Assembly (NCBI GenBank): GCA_024336345.1 | Contig: JANFOG010000008.1 | Span: forward strand, 1,798,001-1,862,000 | Direction of reading: 5' to 3' | From: Mariannaea sp. PMI_226 | Taxonomy: Eukaryota > Ascomycota > Sordariomycetes > Hypocreales > Nectriaceae | DNA: 64,000 nucleotides | In this document: one piece after another, positions 10,737 through 23,900 of the stretch | How the letters are laid out: each line of letters starts with the position of its first letter | How positions within the stretch are numbered: position 1 is the first letter of the stretch | Notes under the pieces: generated by a model | Told to the model about the DNA's origin: nothing | The model's database searches: none | The model's input: only the letters and a program-made list of their open reading frames with translations | Made by a program: the position numbers and the translations under genes

Positions 10737-13378
10737 TTAATACACGCTGTCCTCGTCCGCCCCCTGCGAAATCATCGAGGGGGTCGAGACATTCGAGGAA
10801 GCTTCAGGGTCGTCAACGTAGCCGACGAGAGCCTGAGAATGAAGCTTGAAGGCTTCGCCCATGAGTCGAGTAATTCTAAAAAATCAACCGTTAGCATGTC
10901 ATAAGCTAATAAACAATGGATTTCAATGGATTTAATGCTGGCAAACTTACCCCCAAACGACAACTTCGTCAAGCATTGAACCCCAGAGTCGAGCAACAAC
11001 GGAGCTCAGCTGTGACATATAGTTCTCATCAAGATCCTTAACAAATAGCTGGCGGACCTTGTTATACATGGCCAGTTCCTCCTGGGTCGCCGGCTCCTCG
11101 TCATGTTCCAGACGATACAACCACAACGAGAGAATGATCATCATGTCCATCCCGCAGAGCGGATGCTCCACGCTCCAGTTGGTGGGTGACGTGCGGGCGA
11201 CCCAACGGACACCTTGCAAAACAGCAGTCTCAATACAGCTGTAGCACTCCTCAATAACCTTGATCATCTCACTCGAGCGCTTTACGCGATCACGAGCATT
11301 TGACATGGCCGCAGCAACCTCGTATGGGTCATGGTATCGCATAGCCTCTTGCACGGCCTTGAGGTCGACCTCAAGACGGGCGCGAGCATTTCGGTACATG
11401 GCCTTGGCATTGAAGAGAAGAGGATGTCCTTTGTGAGGGGCACTGAGAGGCACAGCAACGGCTTCTGGTTCGCATTTCTCGAGGGATTTCTCCCAAGTCT
11501 CCAATGCAAGTCGCAGCTTGTACTCGGTAACGACGTCCTGAAGTGCCTCGGGGCTACGCTTGTGATACCAAACCTCGAGGAAGAGAGCGTTGATCATCAC
11601 GCGGGCCGCAAAAGCACTGTATCGGAGGATTTCACCTTGGAAGAGATTGTCATGAGCTTCCATAAAAGTCACAGCACCAGAGTTCTTGAGGTGGTCTTGC
11701 CAAGCTGACTCATCGCCAACCTGCAAGTTCCAGAGAGCCTCGGTGGATGGGAGTTGAAGGTCTTCGAATTCATTGAAGCTGATGGCTGGGGTATGGTTGT
11801 AGGTCAAGGTTAGCAAGCCAAAGAAGATGTAAACTGCATAATAGGTACGACGACAGCCCTCATCTTCGACCCACTCAGAGCGAGTAGGCTTGGCTTGACC
11901 CCGTGCCTCCTGGCGGAGCTTCAACTCATATCTGTTACCAGCGACCATGTTGGCGAGAAGACTCTTGATCGAGCACGCCCACTCAAGGCCCTTGGGATCA
12001 CCACTCCAACTGGCAAAGACCATATTAAGAAGAGAGCTTTGCATGGTCCAGAGAGGGCATTTGCGAGAGCTAAAGTTCTCCTTGTTCTGGAGGAACTGGT
12101 TGACGAGAACCTTGGATCCAATGTGAAGCATGTAAGCCTGGTCTTGATCGAAAGCATAAAGGGCACCAATGCTCAAGACTGCCAACAACAGGGGAGGAGA
12201 CACCTTGGTAGGATTGAATGTGGTTGGGTGGAGGAAAGGTAGGTGGTGGTGGAACAGGCCGAAATAGGTAGACAGATATCGGTTTAGTGAGCCCAGACCT
12301 GGTAGACGGAAGCCATCGGGAATGGCGTGCTCGCTGTCGGCACCACGGATATGGTCCAAGATGATGTTGCGTTCGTCATCACCAGCGACCTGAGGAGCCT
12401 TGAAGCCGGCCTGAGCCTCGGCAGTCCAGGGAGTAGGAGGGATCTGTGTGCCGGCAGCGGAGTTGTTGGGCAATGAGTTGATCATTGATTGCAAAGCTGG
12501 TACAAGGCCATTGCAGTTCTGGCCGCCGATAGGTGGCAGTTGGTTGGAGTGAGGTTGCAATGTGCTTCCGCTAGTAAATGACGGTTGTGACTCGAAAGAG
12601 CCTGAGGTGCTCGAGGTAATGGAGTGAGTCTTGGGTTCAGCCACTGATTGAGACATGAAGCCTTCCCACTGAACTTGGGGAAGGGCGATGGCACCGGAAG
12701 GGTAAGTTACAGTGGATTCGATGATGGAGGAATTGTGAGGGGAGTAGGCCATGGAAGGACTGTCTTCATAGGAACTGTCATCACCACGCATAGCAGCAGT
12801 AGCCTTGTGGTGCAGGTCGGCTACAAGCATGGCAGCGGCCTCAACATCAAAGATGCCATCGCTGTTGGCTTCCATCTGCTCCAAGGTTGAGGTGTCGATG
12901 GCGATGGGGGTTTTCGCAGGACCGTTGATGGCGCGGGTTTTGGGACCGGCCCGGCGCTTGCCATCACTATGAAGGGGAATGCCACCATCCTTGGCATGGA
13001 CGGTACGATCATGTCGAAGGAGAAGATCACGACGAACAAAGGTGCTTCTGCACTTCATACACTTGAAAGGACGCTCCTTGGTATCTGCGAGAGAAGGTTA
13101 GACATAAAAAACGATGAAATAGGATTCAAGAGATGAAAAATTCGTGGTTGTAGTGATGGGGGCTTTGAGTTGGAGATGTTGGAATGGGAAAGAGAGAGAG
13201 AGAGAGAGAGATTAGGCAACGTACGTGATCGCTCGTGTCGACTCCTGTGTTCGCTCCTGCTAAAGGCCCGGTTACAAAACTGGCACTTGTACTTGCGCTC
13301 GGGTGCCAGTGAGGCCTTTCGCGAGGACGATGTCGAGGCCGCGGGGGGCGGGAGGACTGCGACGCTTGCGCCAGGCAT
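10737..13378 (-). CDS. C2H2 zinc-finger transcription factor with fungal-specific TF domain
   Basis: Exons are complement 13225-13378, 10951-13084 and 10737-10875, giving 808 residues. The first intron (13085-13224) joins HERSHTKERPFKC exactly, making two tandem C2H2 fingers at residues 32-52 and about 59-81. The second finger's helix reads RRDLLLRH, as in Adr1/AmdX-type regulators. The second intron (10876-10950) replaces an early stop with a conserved-looking tail (GITRLMGEAFKLHSQALVGY). The middle (about residues 290-560) contains FGLFHHHLPFLHPTTF and matches the fungal transcription-factor homology domain (PF04082). This architecture is known for regulators of carbon or acetamide use; the actual targets are unknown. 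It is read away from the long desert to its right. Confidence 0.88.
13189..13210. repeat. GA dinucleotide run in intron 1 of the C2H2 gene
   Basis: Eleven GA units on the plus strand (CT on the coding strand), shortly after the 5' splice site. Confidence 0.85.
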
Positions 13379-14166
13379 CTTGATAAGCCTCTTCGCGTTT
13401 CCGTGTGCGACGGGTTGGCGAACTTTGGGGCGGTAGCAAGTTGACACTGGGGCAAACGGGGCAATTAGGCTTGGGGCCCAACGGCACGATGGTTGAATAT
13501 CGTGTAGATCGTAGGACTTTGGCAATCTCTCTCGCGTGTCGCTCTCGACTTCTAGCTCCTCGCGTTGCGCGCGCTCCCGTAGGGTTTAAAGGGTGTCTGC
13601 GGTGGGCTCGATCGTGATTATGGTCATTGGAGATTTGTGTATTCTGGTCATGGAAAGCTGGATGAAAGGGGGGGGTTGATGAGGACAGAGGCTCTAGAAT
13701 GCCTCGACGACGGGAGGTTGCACCGGGTTGGGGAGGACGGACGGGCAAGTTTGTTGGTGAGGGGCGGGATAATCGCGGAAGGGTGATGATGACGGGAGAT
13801 GAGCGGGAGGAAGGGAAATAAAAGCGAAAGCAGAAGGCGTGGGAGCAGTAGAGAGGGGCGGGAGAGGGGAGGGAAATCCGGAGGGGGAGTGACCCAGGAC
13901 TTTGGGGGGGGGACTTATTTTCTGGGTGGGGAGGGGCGAGGAGGGGAAAACCACAGTCCACAGTTCCACAGTCCAAGTCCACAAGAGGAGGAGGGAAACG
14001 AGGGAGGAAGGAGCGAGGGAGGGCAAGGCGGCGGCGAGAGGAGAGTGGGAAAGAGGAAAGAGGGAGGGGTGGCTGAGAGGGAAGCTGGGGCTAGTACCTA
14101 GGGGCGCAACTGCCCTCAGATAGGTGCCAAGCACAAAGTACCCGAGGTACCTAACTCACTCCCATC

Positions 14167-14190
14167 CTCAGCATCCTCCAGCATGCTGAG
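14167..14190. repeat. Short inverted repeat (8-bp stem)
   Basis: CTCAGCAT at 14167-14174 pairs with ATGCTGAG at 14183-14190 across an 8-base loop. It sits in a GTACCTAGG-rich stretch upstream of the C2H2 gene. Possible protein-binding palindrome; function unknown. Confidence 0.6.
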
Positions 14191-14350
14191 CATGACTGTA
14201 CTTGGACTTGGGTACCTAGGTTATGAAAGGTAGCCCCGAAAAGTGGTCCTGTTTGGGCATTCGTGCCAGCGCAGCAAAGACGCGAGCTGGCTCTTCAGCG
14301 CAAACGAGCACTGGGCACGGCACCGGTGCGTTACGGGTCACGAAGTACCA

Positions 14351-14367
14351 GGGGGGGGGGGGGGGGG
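14351..14367. repeat. Poly-G tract (17 G)
   Basis: Uninterrupted G run in intergenic DNA. Its length is error-prone in sequencing and replication. Confidence 0.9.
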
Positions 14368-17300
14368 ATATTACTACGGAGACGATTCATGGAACAGGGC
14401 GGGTTGACTGAGGTCTGCGCACTGACAAGTAACAGCATAACCCAATAATTACAGCACAGCATAGCACAACACAAGGCTATGCATCCAAGCCAGGGGGAGT
14501 GCAAGCACCGGAAGGCAGGGGCCTGGGCTGCTGACACCACGGCGGGGCCAGTGTTCTTTTTTTTTCCCAGTAGGAGTGGAGGGGCAATTTTTCGGAGGAG
14601 GAGGGGATGTTTAGAGGGGTCCAGTATTTATGTACTCCGTAACCCTTCCCTACCTAAACTGCTTACGGCCAGAGACACCTAGCTTCCTGGGCTCCCCCGC
14701 GAACGAGGCGGACGGCCATCAACGAGGGTCACTGGTGAAAATTCTGTCAGGAGAACCTGGGTGACGCGCCCCTCATCAACCAAAAGCAAAGTGTTGGCCG
14801 AGACAACGACCTTGACCGCGGGCGAGGGGGTGCAGGCGCGAGCGCTCTATGTACCTTCAGACTCAATAGACGTGACAAGGTACCTCTGCTTGGCAAGATC
14901 TTACCAAAACTCCATCATTTTTTTGGGCTTTCTTTGTGTCCTTGGGTGTGGGTTCTGCGGGCGGGAAGAGACCTCAATTGAGGGGGGCCTTTTGCCTTGT
15001 TCACGCACGACCTAAGGCACGTCGCTGGGCCGGCCCCATCAACAAGAACGTCGGTCAAGACGAAGTTTATGCGTCTTGATAATGGAAACGGTGCCTGCGA
15101 AATGTCGGTGTCAATGTCGGTGTCCAGGGAATAGACAAAAATGGTGAACGGGAACAGTCGCGGGTAACAACGTCTTGGTCCACTTGCAATCCATCGAGAC
15201 GGTCAAGCTGACTGGGGAACCAGGAACCGCTCGCCGGCCCACTAAAGTCCACAGTCCAGAGTTCCGTCGACTTCGGAAAGAGAAAAGAGAACCAGGGTCA
15301 GCCAGGTTATCTTTCTGTTGAGTCTTAACAGAAGGTCGGTAAAGCAGGGAGAGACACTTGGTTTGTGGCCAAAAAAAAATCCCAGGGGTTGACATCAAGA
15401 GAAGAAGAGCAGGGGGTCCGGTGAGAGGATCATCAAGAACAGGGCCATGGAAATGAGGCACAATTCACCTCAGCCACCGCTACGAAGCTGCAACGCGGTG
15501 AGGCGTAGGTGAAAGCTACCTCTCAATTCGCTGCTCGGCAGTACCTAGCCTCGGGACAACCCTTTGAATAACTCAAGCCCTGGCAGCATTTGGCTGGACG
15601 TTCGTCTGGGTAGAGAACAGTAATAGCATTGCTGTATTGCCGTATATGGTAGAGCGGCGACATAAAAACCAGGCGGCCGAAAAACAAGATTCAATCGGCA
15701 TGGGCTTGACTGGCGGGGAAGCTTCTAAGAGCTCCCGGGGAGCTGAGAGCTCTTCCCCTCCCCTCGTCTGCCCCTTCGCGTTACCAGTAGTCCAGCGCAG
15801 ATTCGGCATAGCGTCATCATTATTTTGGTGACCTGTCAACGAGATCCCGCATCCAGAGCACCGGCACAGCCTAGCAATGAATCGATGGATTATCGCTTTC
15901 ACATCTTGAGGCCCACCTGATAATCAAATCTCCCAGGCTCAGGACCGAGGCGAGAAAGGGCATGTCGTGTCCAAGTTGGCAGAGCTCAAAACCGTGTTGA
16001 CATGCGCTGCCTGCTTCATTCCCCAGCCCCGCCAAAAACCGCGACGTTGGTTCAACGCATAGACTGTGCGAATTATTATGGACTAGCACACACCGAAGGA
16101 ACGTTGTTATCTGCGCGCTCAATAATTAATGCATAACAGTAGCGATCGATTCTCCAGTTGCTTTCTAATCTGACTGATTTGGGATAATCTGGGACATAGC
16201 AATCTCTCTTGCTGTTTGGTCGGGTGTGTAATTTCATCGAATTCCCTTATTTTTATAGATCCTTGTCTTCAGTTCACTCAGAGAAGATTTTTGCAACAAG
16301 AGTCAGTACCTTTCATCTGCCGTGGCCACTAAAAATTTGGCCCCCTTGAGGAAGCCCTGAGTCCGTGGCATCCATGTCTCGGTTCTGGAACAAGAAGAAG
16401 GACCATTCATTTCCCTTGTTGCCCGTGATTAAAAAGAAAAAGAAATTCCTTTTTTTAGCTTGGAAAAAGAGCTAAAATAACAATAGTCATCTACACGAGT
16501 GTGTTTTGGTGTTCCCCGAGAGGTGCAAACTCGCTCAGAGAGGAAAAATTCACATGCGCTACACAGAATCTATGCTTCTCGCGTCTTGAATGGAAGGCCC
16601 AATATTACATGGGAGGTCAGTTCGAACCGCGCCAAGGTAAGTCAACGACTTCTGCGAGACAAAGAGAGGGCACCCTGTCTGATGTAACTGAACGACAAGA
16701 TTTTCCCGAGTCGGTGGTAATAAAATGCAGACCAGGCTCGACCGTACCTCGCTAGATGTAAGCAAGTGAGATTTGATCCAATAGATCTGCAGAAGATCCT
16801 AGTGGCAGAACATTCCAAGAAACAGACAGAGTGCGAGCGACCTATGGTGTTAGCCACACACTCGTCTGTAGAAATTTGACAGTTTTATACGATATGATGA
16901 AGACACAAAGGAAATCAGTCCGTCCTGTGTGGATGAGTCAAGCCGGGCAACGTGACCACATTGAAGAATCAAAAGAAATTGGTTTTTTCTCTGGCGGCAT
17001 ACATGACTTTGAGAAATCAATCAATATATGAAATAAAGGCATCAGAGAGAGAAAAAATACATCTACAATACGGGCATTTCATGCAAGGGCGTCGGCTTCG
17101 GTGCACTAAAACTTCAAGGGAGAATGAAAACGATGGCTGCAAAGAATGCGAGCCTCTTGGGTTCATCTCACCATGGAATAATAATGGAAACTCGTTCACT
17201 TTCGACGGTGTGTCCCTCCGTCGCGTCGGCCATTCGGATCTGCAACCTATTTGTTGCCTGGCTACGAAATACCCCGCAACGGTCGGACGGCATTGGCGCC

Positions 17301-19326
17301 GGAACGGGTCAATGGTCTATTTGGACAGCCCACTCACTCAAGTAGAGCTACCGTGGAACTGTACGATACTCCTACGTGCTCTGTATGTACCTGATGTGTC
17401 GATTGAAGATGGGAGGGAGGGGCTGACAAGGAAAGGCTTGACATGACTGATGAGGGGACGGAAAGGGAAGTGAGGGGTTCTCATGCAAGTTAGAAAGGAC
17501 CGAGGGCCGAGATAGGTAAATTTTAGAAGAGCTGCAGGAAATTCAAAGTAGGGTTCAGATCGTGTTCACTATCCATGAGTTGAGCCTGAAATCTTGATGC
17601 GAACAAGATTTTTTTCGCCGAGCTGAATATCCAGGGAGATCCAGGGGTACCTGAGACTTCTAATTGAAGAAGATCCGGTACAACACGAAGTAAGAAAGAA
17701 AAAAATCTGTTGGCGACTTGAGGCGGCGTCCAGTAGTGTGACCTAGACTGCTGGAAGATCCACGCTCTGCGGGCCAGTCCATCTCGATGGTCTCTGTAGC
17801 GGGTCCGCGGCAGAGTCCCGAAGTTAGGAGCCAGAGTTTGGGAGGCGGGTTCCACGTGGTGTCAAGATGACAGTGGTGGAGCGCATTCGTCTCTTCTTCC
17901 TCTTATTAAACAGTAAAGTGCACAATTGGTTCTCCGTAGCTTTGTTGTTGTTGGTGATGATGATGATAAAGGTGGTGATGGTATGGTGAATCACATTTGC
18001 TAGTTTGGGCGCTTCAGTAGCCTATGCCATCGACAAGCGAGGCGGGAAGAGAGGGCGTGACTGAAATCCCTGATTCAAATCGATACATGCCGGACAGGTG
18101 GGACTTCTCCAACCGGCTCTCCGTCCTGGCATGTTATGCGCGTCTTGGTTTGGAAGAGAAGAACAAACATTGTCACTGCGGGAGAATGCATATGTATACT
18201 GTGGATGTACTCAGTAGATGGCGCATGGGAAATGCACACCATATACCGCACAATACATACTATGCACTACTGTAATCTGTATGTAGATTACGAATTTGGG
18301 TACGAGTATTCGCAAGGTCCGGTCCGGATCGGTTCGTAAGTTTTTTGTCTGTCCAGGGCGGCGGGCAATGAGGAGCACACCACGAAGCTAAACTCAAAGT
18401 GGGCAGGTGTCTCGTGGAAGATGGCAGCTGATTTGAAGCTGCATGGAGGAGACATGATGGTCACTGGACAGCTGCAGATAGGTGTTGCGCTGATAGAGGC
18501 GAGTGGTGCCGTCACAGGACACAAAGCAGGAAGAAGGGGGGGGAGTTGCGAGGGGAAAGGCTGCTCCGTGACTACAGCAAGCCCACAACTGCGTCGTGGC
18601 ATCGTCCGGGGGTGAGCTGACCCAGTGGTGCGGGCAATAATGCGTCGGATAAGGCAGCGAAATAGGACAGGCGACTGCCACCTGAGGCAAACACACATGA
18701 GAAACACAAGGCCATACACAGGACATGACTTTTATTCCCTGCCTATCATGTTCCTGCGGGCATTGGATCGCCACTGCGACAGCTACGGTAGCTGGATGAT
18801 AAAAGGCGAAGGCTCCGATAACACAATCAATGCTCGACCATGCAAGGGATCGATCGGCCAGGACGGCCCCATCCTCTCGAAATTACTCTTCTTCCAGCCG
18901 TTCCGTTTCCCTCATACGAATACACCTATTGTTTTGCTTAGGACATGGGGTGATACCCAATCTCCAATCATATCGCCCGTTGGCCCGGACACCCGACCCT
19001 TCCGTTGACCGTTGCTCCCTGGCGGTTGCTGACTCATCTGGCCTCATAAATGGAGATACTCCGTTCAGTAGACTAATTCATTGGGGGGGGGAAGAGGGGG
19101 TGCTTTGTTGGTTGTCCTGTGGTTGGCGTTCACGGGCCAATTCATGAGGGGCTGCAATTCGTAAATGATTTTCTTGCATTGAGTAGGAGTTTGCCAAAGG
19201 CTGGAAGTATTGTCAACATTGTTCTGTGGAGAAGTGCTTCATGCATTATGGTGGGCTACCGATTTATGCCCAGTAATGGATTACGGTCACTTGCTTTAGT
19301 CCCCTGTAATTACAGTGCACGCATGC

Positions 19327-19361
19327 TATATCTGCCTGCCTAGGTAGGGTAGGCAGATATA
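19327..19361. repeat. Inverted repeat with 11-bp perfect stem
   Basis: TATATCTGCCT at 19327-19337 pairs with AGGCAGATATA at 19351-19361 around a GGTAGG-containing loop. It lies in the desert about 1.5 kb upstream of the RasGEF gene. Confidence 0.7.
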
Positions 19362-20901
19362 CAGCTACCTATGCAATAGGCGTTGATCTGTCGTAGACTC
19401 TTTATCATATTCTAAGCTTGAATAGACGCACCAGTCATCGCCCGCCCCCCTATATGGCCCAGATTGATGGTGCTTACATAGTATACATAAGAATTCGTAT
19501 GAGTGCCATCGGTCGGAGCACTGGCCATCTTCCATGACTTATGTCGTGGCAACATATCTTTTTGCCCCTCGAGGAAAGATCAGAGGGGGGAGCCAGACTG
19601 ATCCAAGTGCAGGGTAGCTGCAACCAATTCGCCGCAGCAAAGGATGGATGATGAGGGGTCATGACAAAGGGGTTTCGGTCTTGGATGGTTCAATCGCATA
19701 CATTTTCAGGTGGGGTGTAAGTTAGTTTGCAATGCCTACGAATCAGTGAAAGAGAGAGAGAAAAAAAAAAGAGCTCATGCTCTGTCTCCTGTATTGCTTT
19801 CCCTGTCTGCCATCCATGATCCCCTCCCCTCGTCCCATTGACAGTTTGGAGCTTCAGAGTCAAGTTGATGTCAGTGCTGATGCACATGTGCATGCATATG
19901 TATGCTTGTGGACACATGCAAAGTCGTTGGTGCTATGCGAGATATTAATACGTCCTACTCTCAAAAGAGAGACATGCCTAGACCCCCAAACTCCATTGCA
20001 TGTCCTCTCATGAATCAACTGATCAATGAACACACATCTTGTGTAACTATTTCCTGCCCCCTTTCCTGCAGCGAGTCGAGGCATAATGCTAGGTTGGCTG
20101 GCCGCTGAAGCGTATCAGGGGGTCTCATTGATTAATTACCAGCCTCGCTCTTCTGGGAACTTCACCGGTAGCATTTGTTCCATAATTAATCCTTTCCCCC
20201 TCCAACGAATCCAAGTCCTCCCCCCCTGATTCTTCCCCCCCCCCTTCCTCCTCCAGGGTGTTTGCTCCTCTTGGTGCACCAGCACGGAGTTACTTTCTAC
20301 TTTTTCAGGTTACTCCTGAGTTTCTAGGTGCCATTGGACCTCGGCCTTGTCACCCATTGACCTCCTTTCTAGCCTGGTCTGGCCTGATTGGCACACACGT
20401 AACGTCTCAGCCAACCCGCCTGTCGCCTCTTTAGCACACACCGAAGGGCTCACGTCCACTCAAATCGTGGCTGGCCTGTCGCATCCGCCGTTAGGCCCCC
20501 GTTCACACCCTCTGGAAATCTGGAATCTCCAGGCCCGCCAAACTGTCACAATAAACTGTACATACTGTAGTTTGAGAAGAAAGCGAGGAGTCTTGTCTCT
20601 AGCCTCTTTTTCCCACTGACTTGACCCCTTTTGTCGCCTCCGCGAAACACACCGGATTCCCCCCCCTCCCCTGGTGGTTATGTGTGCAGTTGCTCTAAAT
20701 CGCCATTCTGTTTCCTATTCACTCCTCCTCCTCCTCCATCCCCTGCTATTGCGACGATTTTTAATCAGCGATAATTGAAATAACTATTGAATCCAAGCTG
20801 CCGCGTGGTGCTTCTTGTTTCTTCGTTTGGGGCGGTTAGCTACTAAAACAAGGCTACCGCATTCGACCATGTCCTGAGTAGCAGCTGTGGTTCGCCGCAA
20901 T

Positions 20902-23900
20902 ATGCTAAGGATACAGACCGCCGCCGTGCCGCCAAGTATCCACTCTTCGCGCACCACCTACGACCCCTCCGCCGACTCGCCGTCCGCGCGCATCACGCCT
21001 GCCTCACTTCAAGCCTCCGATCTTCATCCCACTCAAGTTTCTAGGGTCGATCCCTCTTCCTCGGTCCTCATGAATGGGATCGTAGGCACCGCGCCTCCGG
21101 GCACCATGTACGTCCGCGCCCTGTACGACTACGAGGCCGACGACCGCACTAGTCTCAGCTTCCATGAGGGTGATGTGATCCAGGTCATCACCCAGCTCGA
21201 CAGTGGCTGGTGGGATGGAGTGATCAACGGCGTTCGCGGGTGGTTCCCCAGCAACTACTGCCAGATCATCACCAATGCCGACGAGATACCAGATCACATC
21301 CAGAATGGCCAGGTCGACCAGCTTGAGGAGGAACCCGAGGAGAATGACATTTACGACGACAATTACGATCAGGATGACGACTCCGAAGCTGATGGACCAC
21401 CAACTTTACCTCTCGAGGGTACTGACGTCGGTGATAAATCTCGAGCCGACTTTTGGATCCCGCAGGCCACACCGGACGGTCGTTTATTCTACTATAATAT
21501 GATGACTGGGGATCGCAGTATGGAGCTGCCACTCGAGTCCCCTATTTCCGCCAACGAGACAGGCCCGCGAGACCGCATGAACGTCAGCATTCCCGACAAG
21601 ACGAGACCACCGCCGGAAATGATGGCTCGCGGGCTAACCCAGGACGAGGACGATGAATCTCTAACGTCAGCCTCCGAAGCTGAGGGGGAACCCTCAAGAT
21701 TAGCTTCCAGACGTACAACAAAGGTAATCAAAAGGCCCGCTACTTCTCGCACAATTTCTTTTCTTGATGTACATGGCTAATTGTCATCTAAATAGCTCCG
21801 AAACCGAACCTCCTTTAGCGCTCTATCTCCGTCGACCTCGATGGACTCTATCAATGGTGGCCCAATTGGCCGCACGAGAAACGAACAACCCTCTCACAAC
21901 AACAAGAATGGCATTCCTGGGATGCCAAACATGGCTTCAGCCACCTCTTTCACGAGCACAACCTATAATCTTCCGACAACAGCCACTGTCCCGCGCAGTT
22001 TCTTTGACGATGGATCTACCCCGTCTCTTAACTGGACCTTGCTGGTCTCCAATATGAAACGTGCGATAGACCGCTACCGTGAGGCGATAACGAACAACAA
22101 CCGTTCCGAGTACGTTGCAAGAGCCGAAGACATTTCCGATCATCTCAGACTCCTCCTCGCTGCCGGCTCCGGTACGACTGATAACCACTCGGGCCAGCCC
22201 TCTATTATCTCAACCAACAAGGCCCTTTACCCCCACTTCCGAGATATGATGTCTAAATTTTCAAAGCTGGTCATATCATCCCACATCGCAGCTGCAGATT
22301 GGCCCAACGCGGAATCAGTTCAGAAATGTCTTCAAGAAGCAGATGGAGTTCTTCTAGGTGTATTCAGTTATGTCGAAGTTGCCCGGCAACAGCGAGGCGA
22401 GGAGATTCCTCGTCTTTTCCCTGGATTCGTCATTGGTAGTACCACTGGTGGAAGCTGGCAAAATAATGGGCTGGGCCCTAACGATCCCATCACGGCAAAC
22501 TTTCTGGAGGACGAAGAGGGTGTAATCGAGCCTACGGCGATACTGGATAACCGTTTACTAGAGCGACTGGATGAACAGAAACGAATGCTCGTATCAAGCA
22601 TCCGAGAGCTGGACAAGAGTCTAGTCATTCCGGAGAAGATTGTCACACCGTATCGGCATGAAGTGATAGGAAACAATGTCTGCATTGCTGGAGGAAAAGT
22701 TCTGGAAACTTTCAAGCCCTGGATCGCCATGATCGAATCCATCGACTTGTCATCTCTCGGGAACAGCTTCCAGGTGCCCCAGCTTTCAGATTTTGGCACA
22801 AACAAGCAAAGCCTTTACGATAACATCTCGGATCTGCTCCTTGGCTGCCAAGCCGTTGCGGGACCTTTAGCTGATGAATGGTCCGAAATTCGAGGTGAAG
22901 CCTTGGAGAACCGCATCGACTATGTGCGACAGTGTGCTCGGGCTCTTGAGACGAATTCCTCACACCTTGGCTTCTCTCTGCAACTTCTCTCGGAGCAAGT
23001 CGAGCAGCAGCAAGCAGACCTGCATCCTATCCACGATGAAGAACCCCCTAGAGTTCAGTTACAGAGAGATACGATGTCTTACGAGAGGCCACACCAGCGA
23101 ACAGAATCAAGGACTACTCCAGTACGACCTCCACTAATCACTGCTCAATCATTTGGCGAAGGTGATCCCCCACCAGGTAACTTCCGCAAGGGAGACTATT
23201 CCAAGTTGAAGAAGATCTTTGGAGAGGATCCTTCTCCCCAAGCTGGTCTGCCACCGGCCGAGGACACACCCGACTTCTTGCGGCTTGACTTTGAGAACGA
23301 GGTTTCCTGGGACGCCAAGACGACCACGCCTACCGTCAAGGGAGGGTCACTCTTTGCGTTGGTCGAACAACTCACTCGTCACGACAAGCTCGACTCCAAT
23401 TTCAACAATACTTTCCTTTTGACATATCGATCCTTTACTTCGGCCCGAGAACTCTTTGAGCTCCTGGTCAAAAGATTTGGGATCCAGCCACCCGAGGGCC
23501 TCTCCCAGCCCGACTTTGAGATGTGGAGGGACCGAAAACAGAAGCTCATCCGCTTCCGAGTTGTTAATATCCTAAAGAGTTGGTTTGATAATTTCTGGAT
23601 GGAAGAGTATAATGAGGAGTCCAAGCAGCTCATTCGGGACGTCTACACATTCGCCAGAGACACAGTGAAGTCGACCGAGACACCAGGCTCTGCACCTCTC
23701 ATGTCCGTGCTTGATCAGAGATTGAGCGGAAAGGAAGCTGGAGCTCGAAGGATGATCCAAACGGTCAACCAGAACACCCCGACACCCATCATGCCTAAAA
23801 ACATGAAGAAGCTCAAGTTCTTGGACATTGACGTGACTGAGTTTGCCCGACAGCTAACCATCATCGAGTCTCGCTTGTATGGCAAGATTAAAGCCACAGA

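Larger units (their letters stand above)
13379..20901. other. 7.5-kb gene desert between divergent regulatory genes
   Basis: I found no supportable gene on either strand. Open frames are short, overlap on both strands and lack domains. The first ~700 bp are GA/TC-rich and likely hold the promoter and leader of the C2H2 gene. The last ~800 bp (pyrimidine tracts at 20220-20260 and 20715-20760) likely hold the leader of the RasGEF gene. Between them are simple repeats, two hairpins and AT-rich patches. Non-coding transcripts or distal regulatory elements could lie here, but nothing in the sequence proves it. Confidence 0.6.

Noticed and set aside
13272..14134. Overlapping open frames of 146-236 codons on both strands
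   Set aside because: They lie in purine/pyrimidine-skewed DNA upstream of the C2H2 gene, overlap each other on both strands and show only low-complexity translation.
16952..17446. 164-codon plus-strand frame in the gene desert
   Set aside because: No recognisable domain, does not begin in a good context and has no continuing exons.
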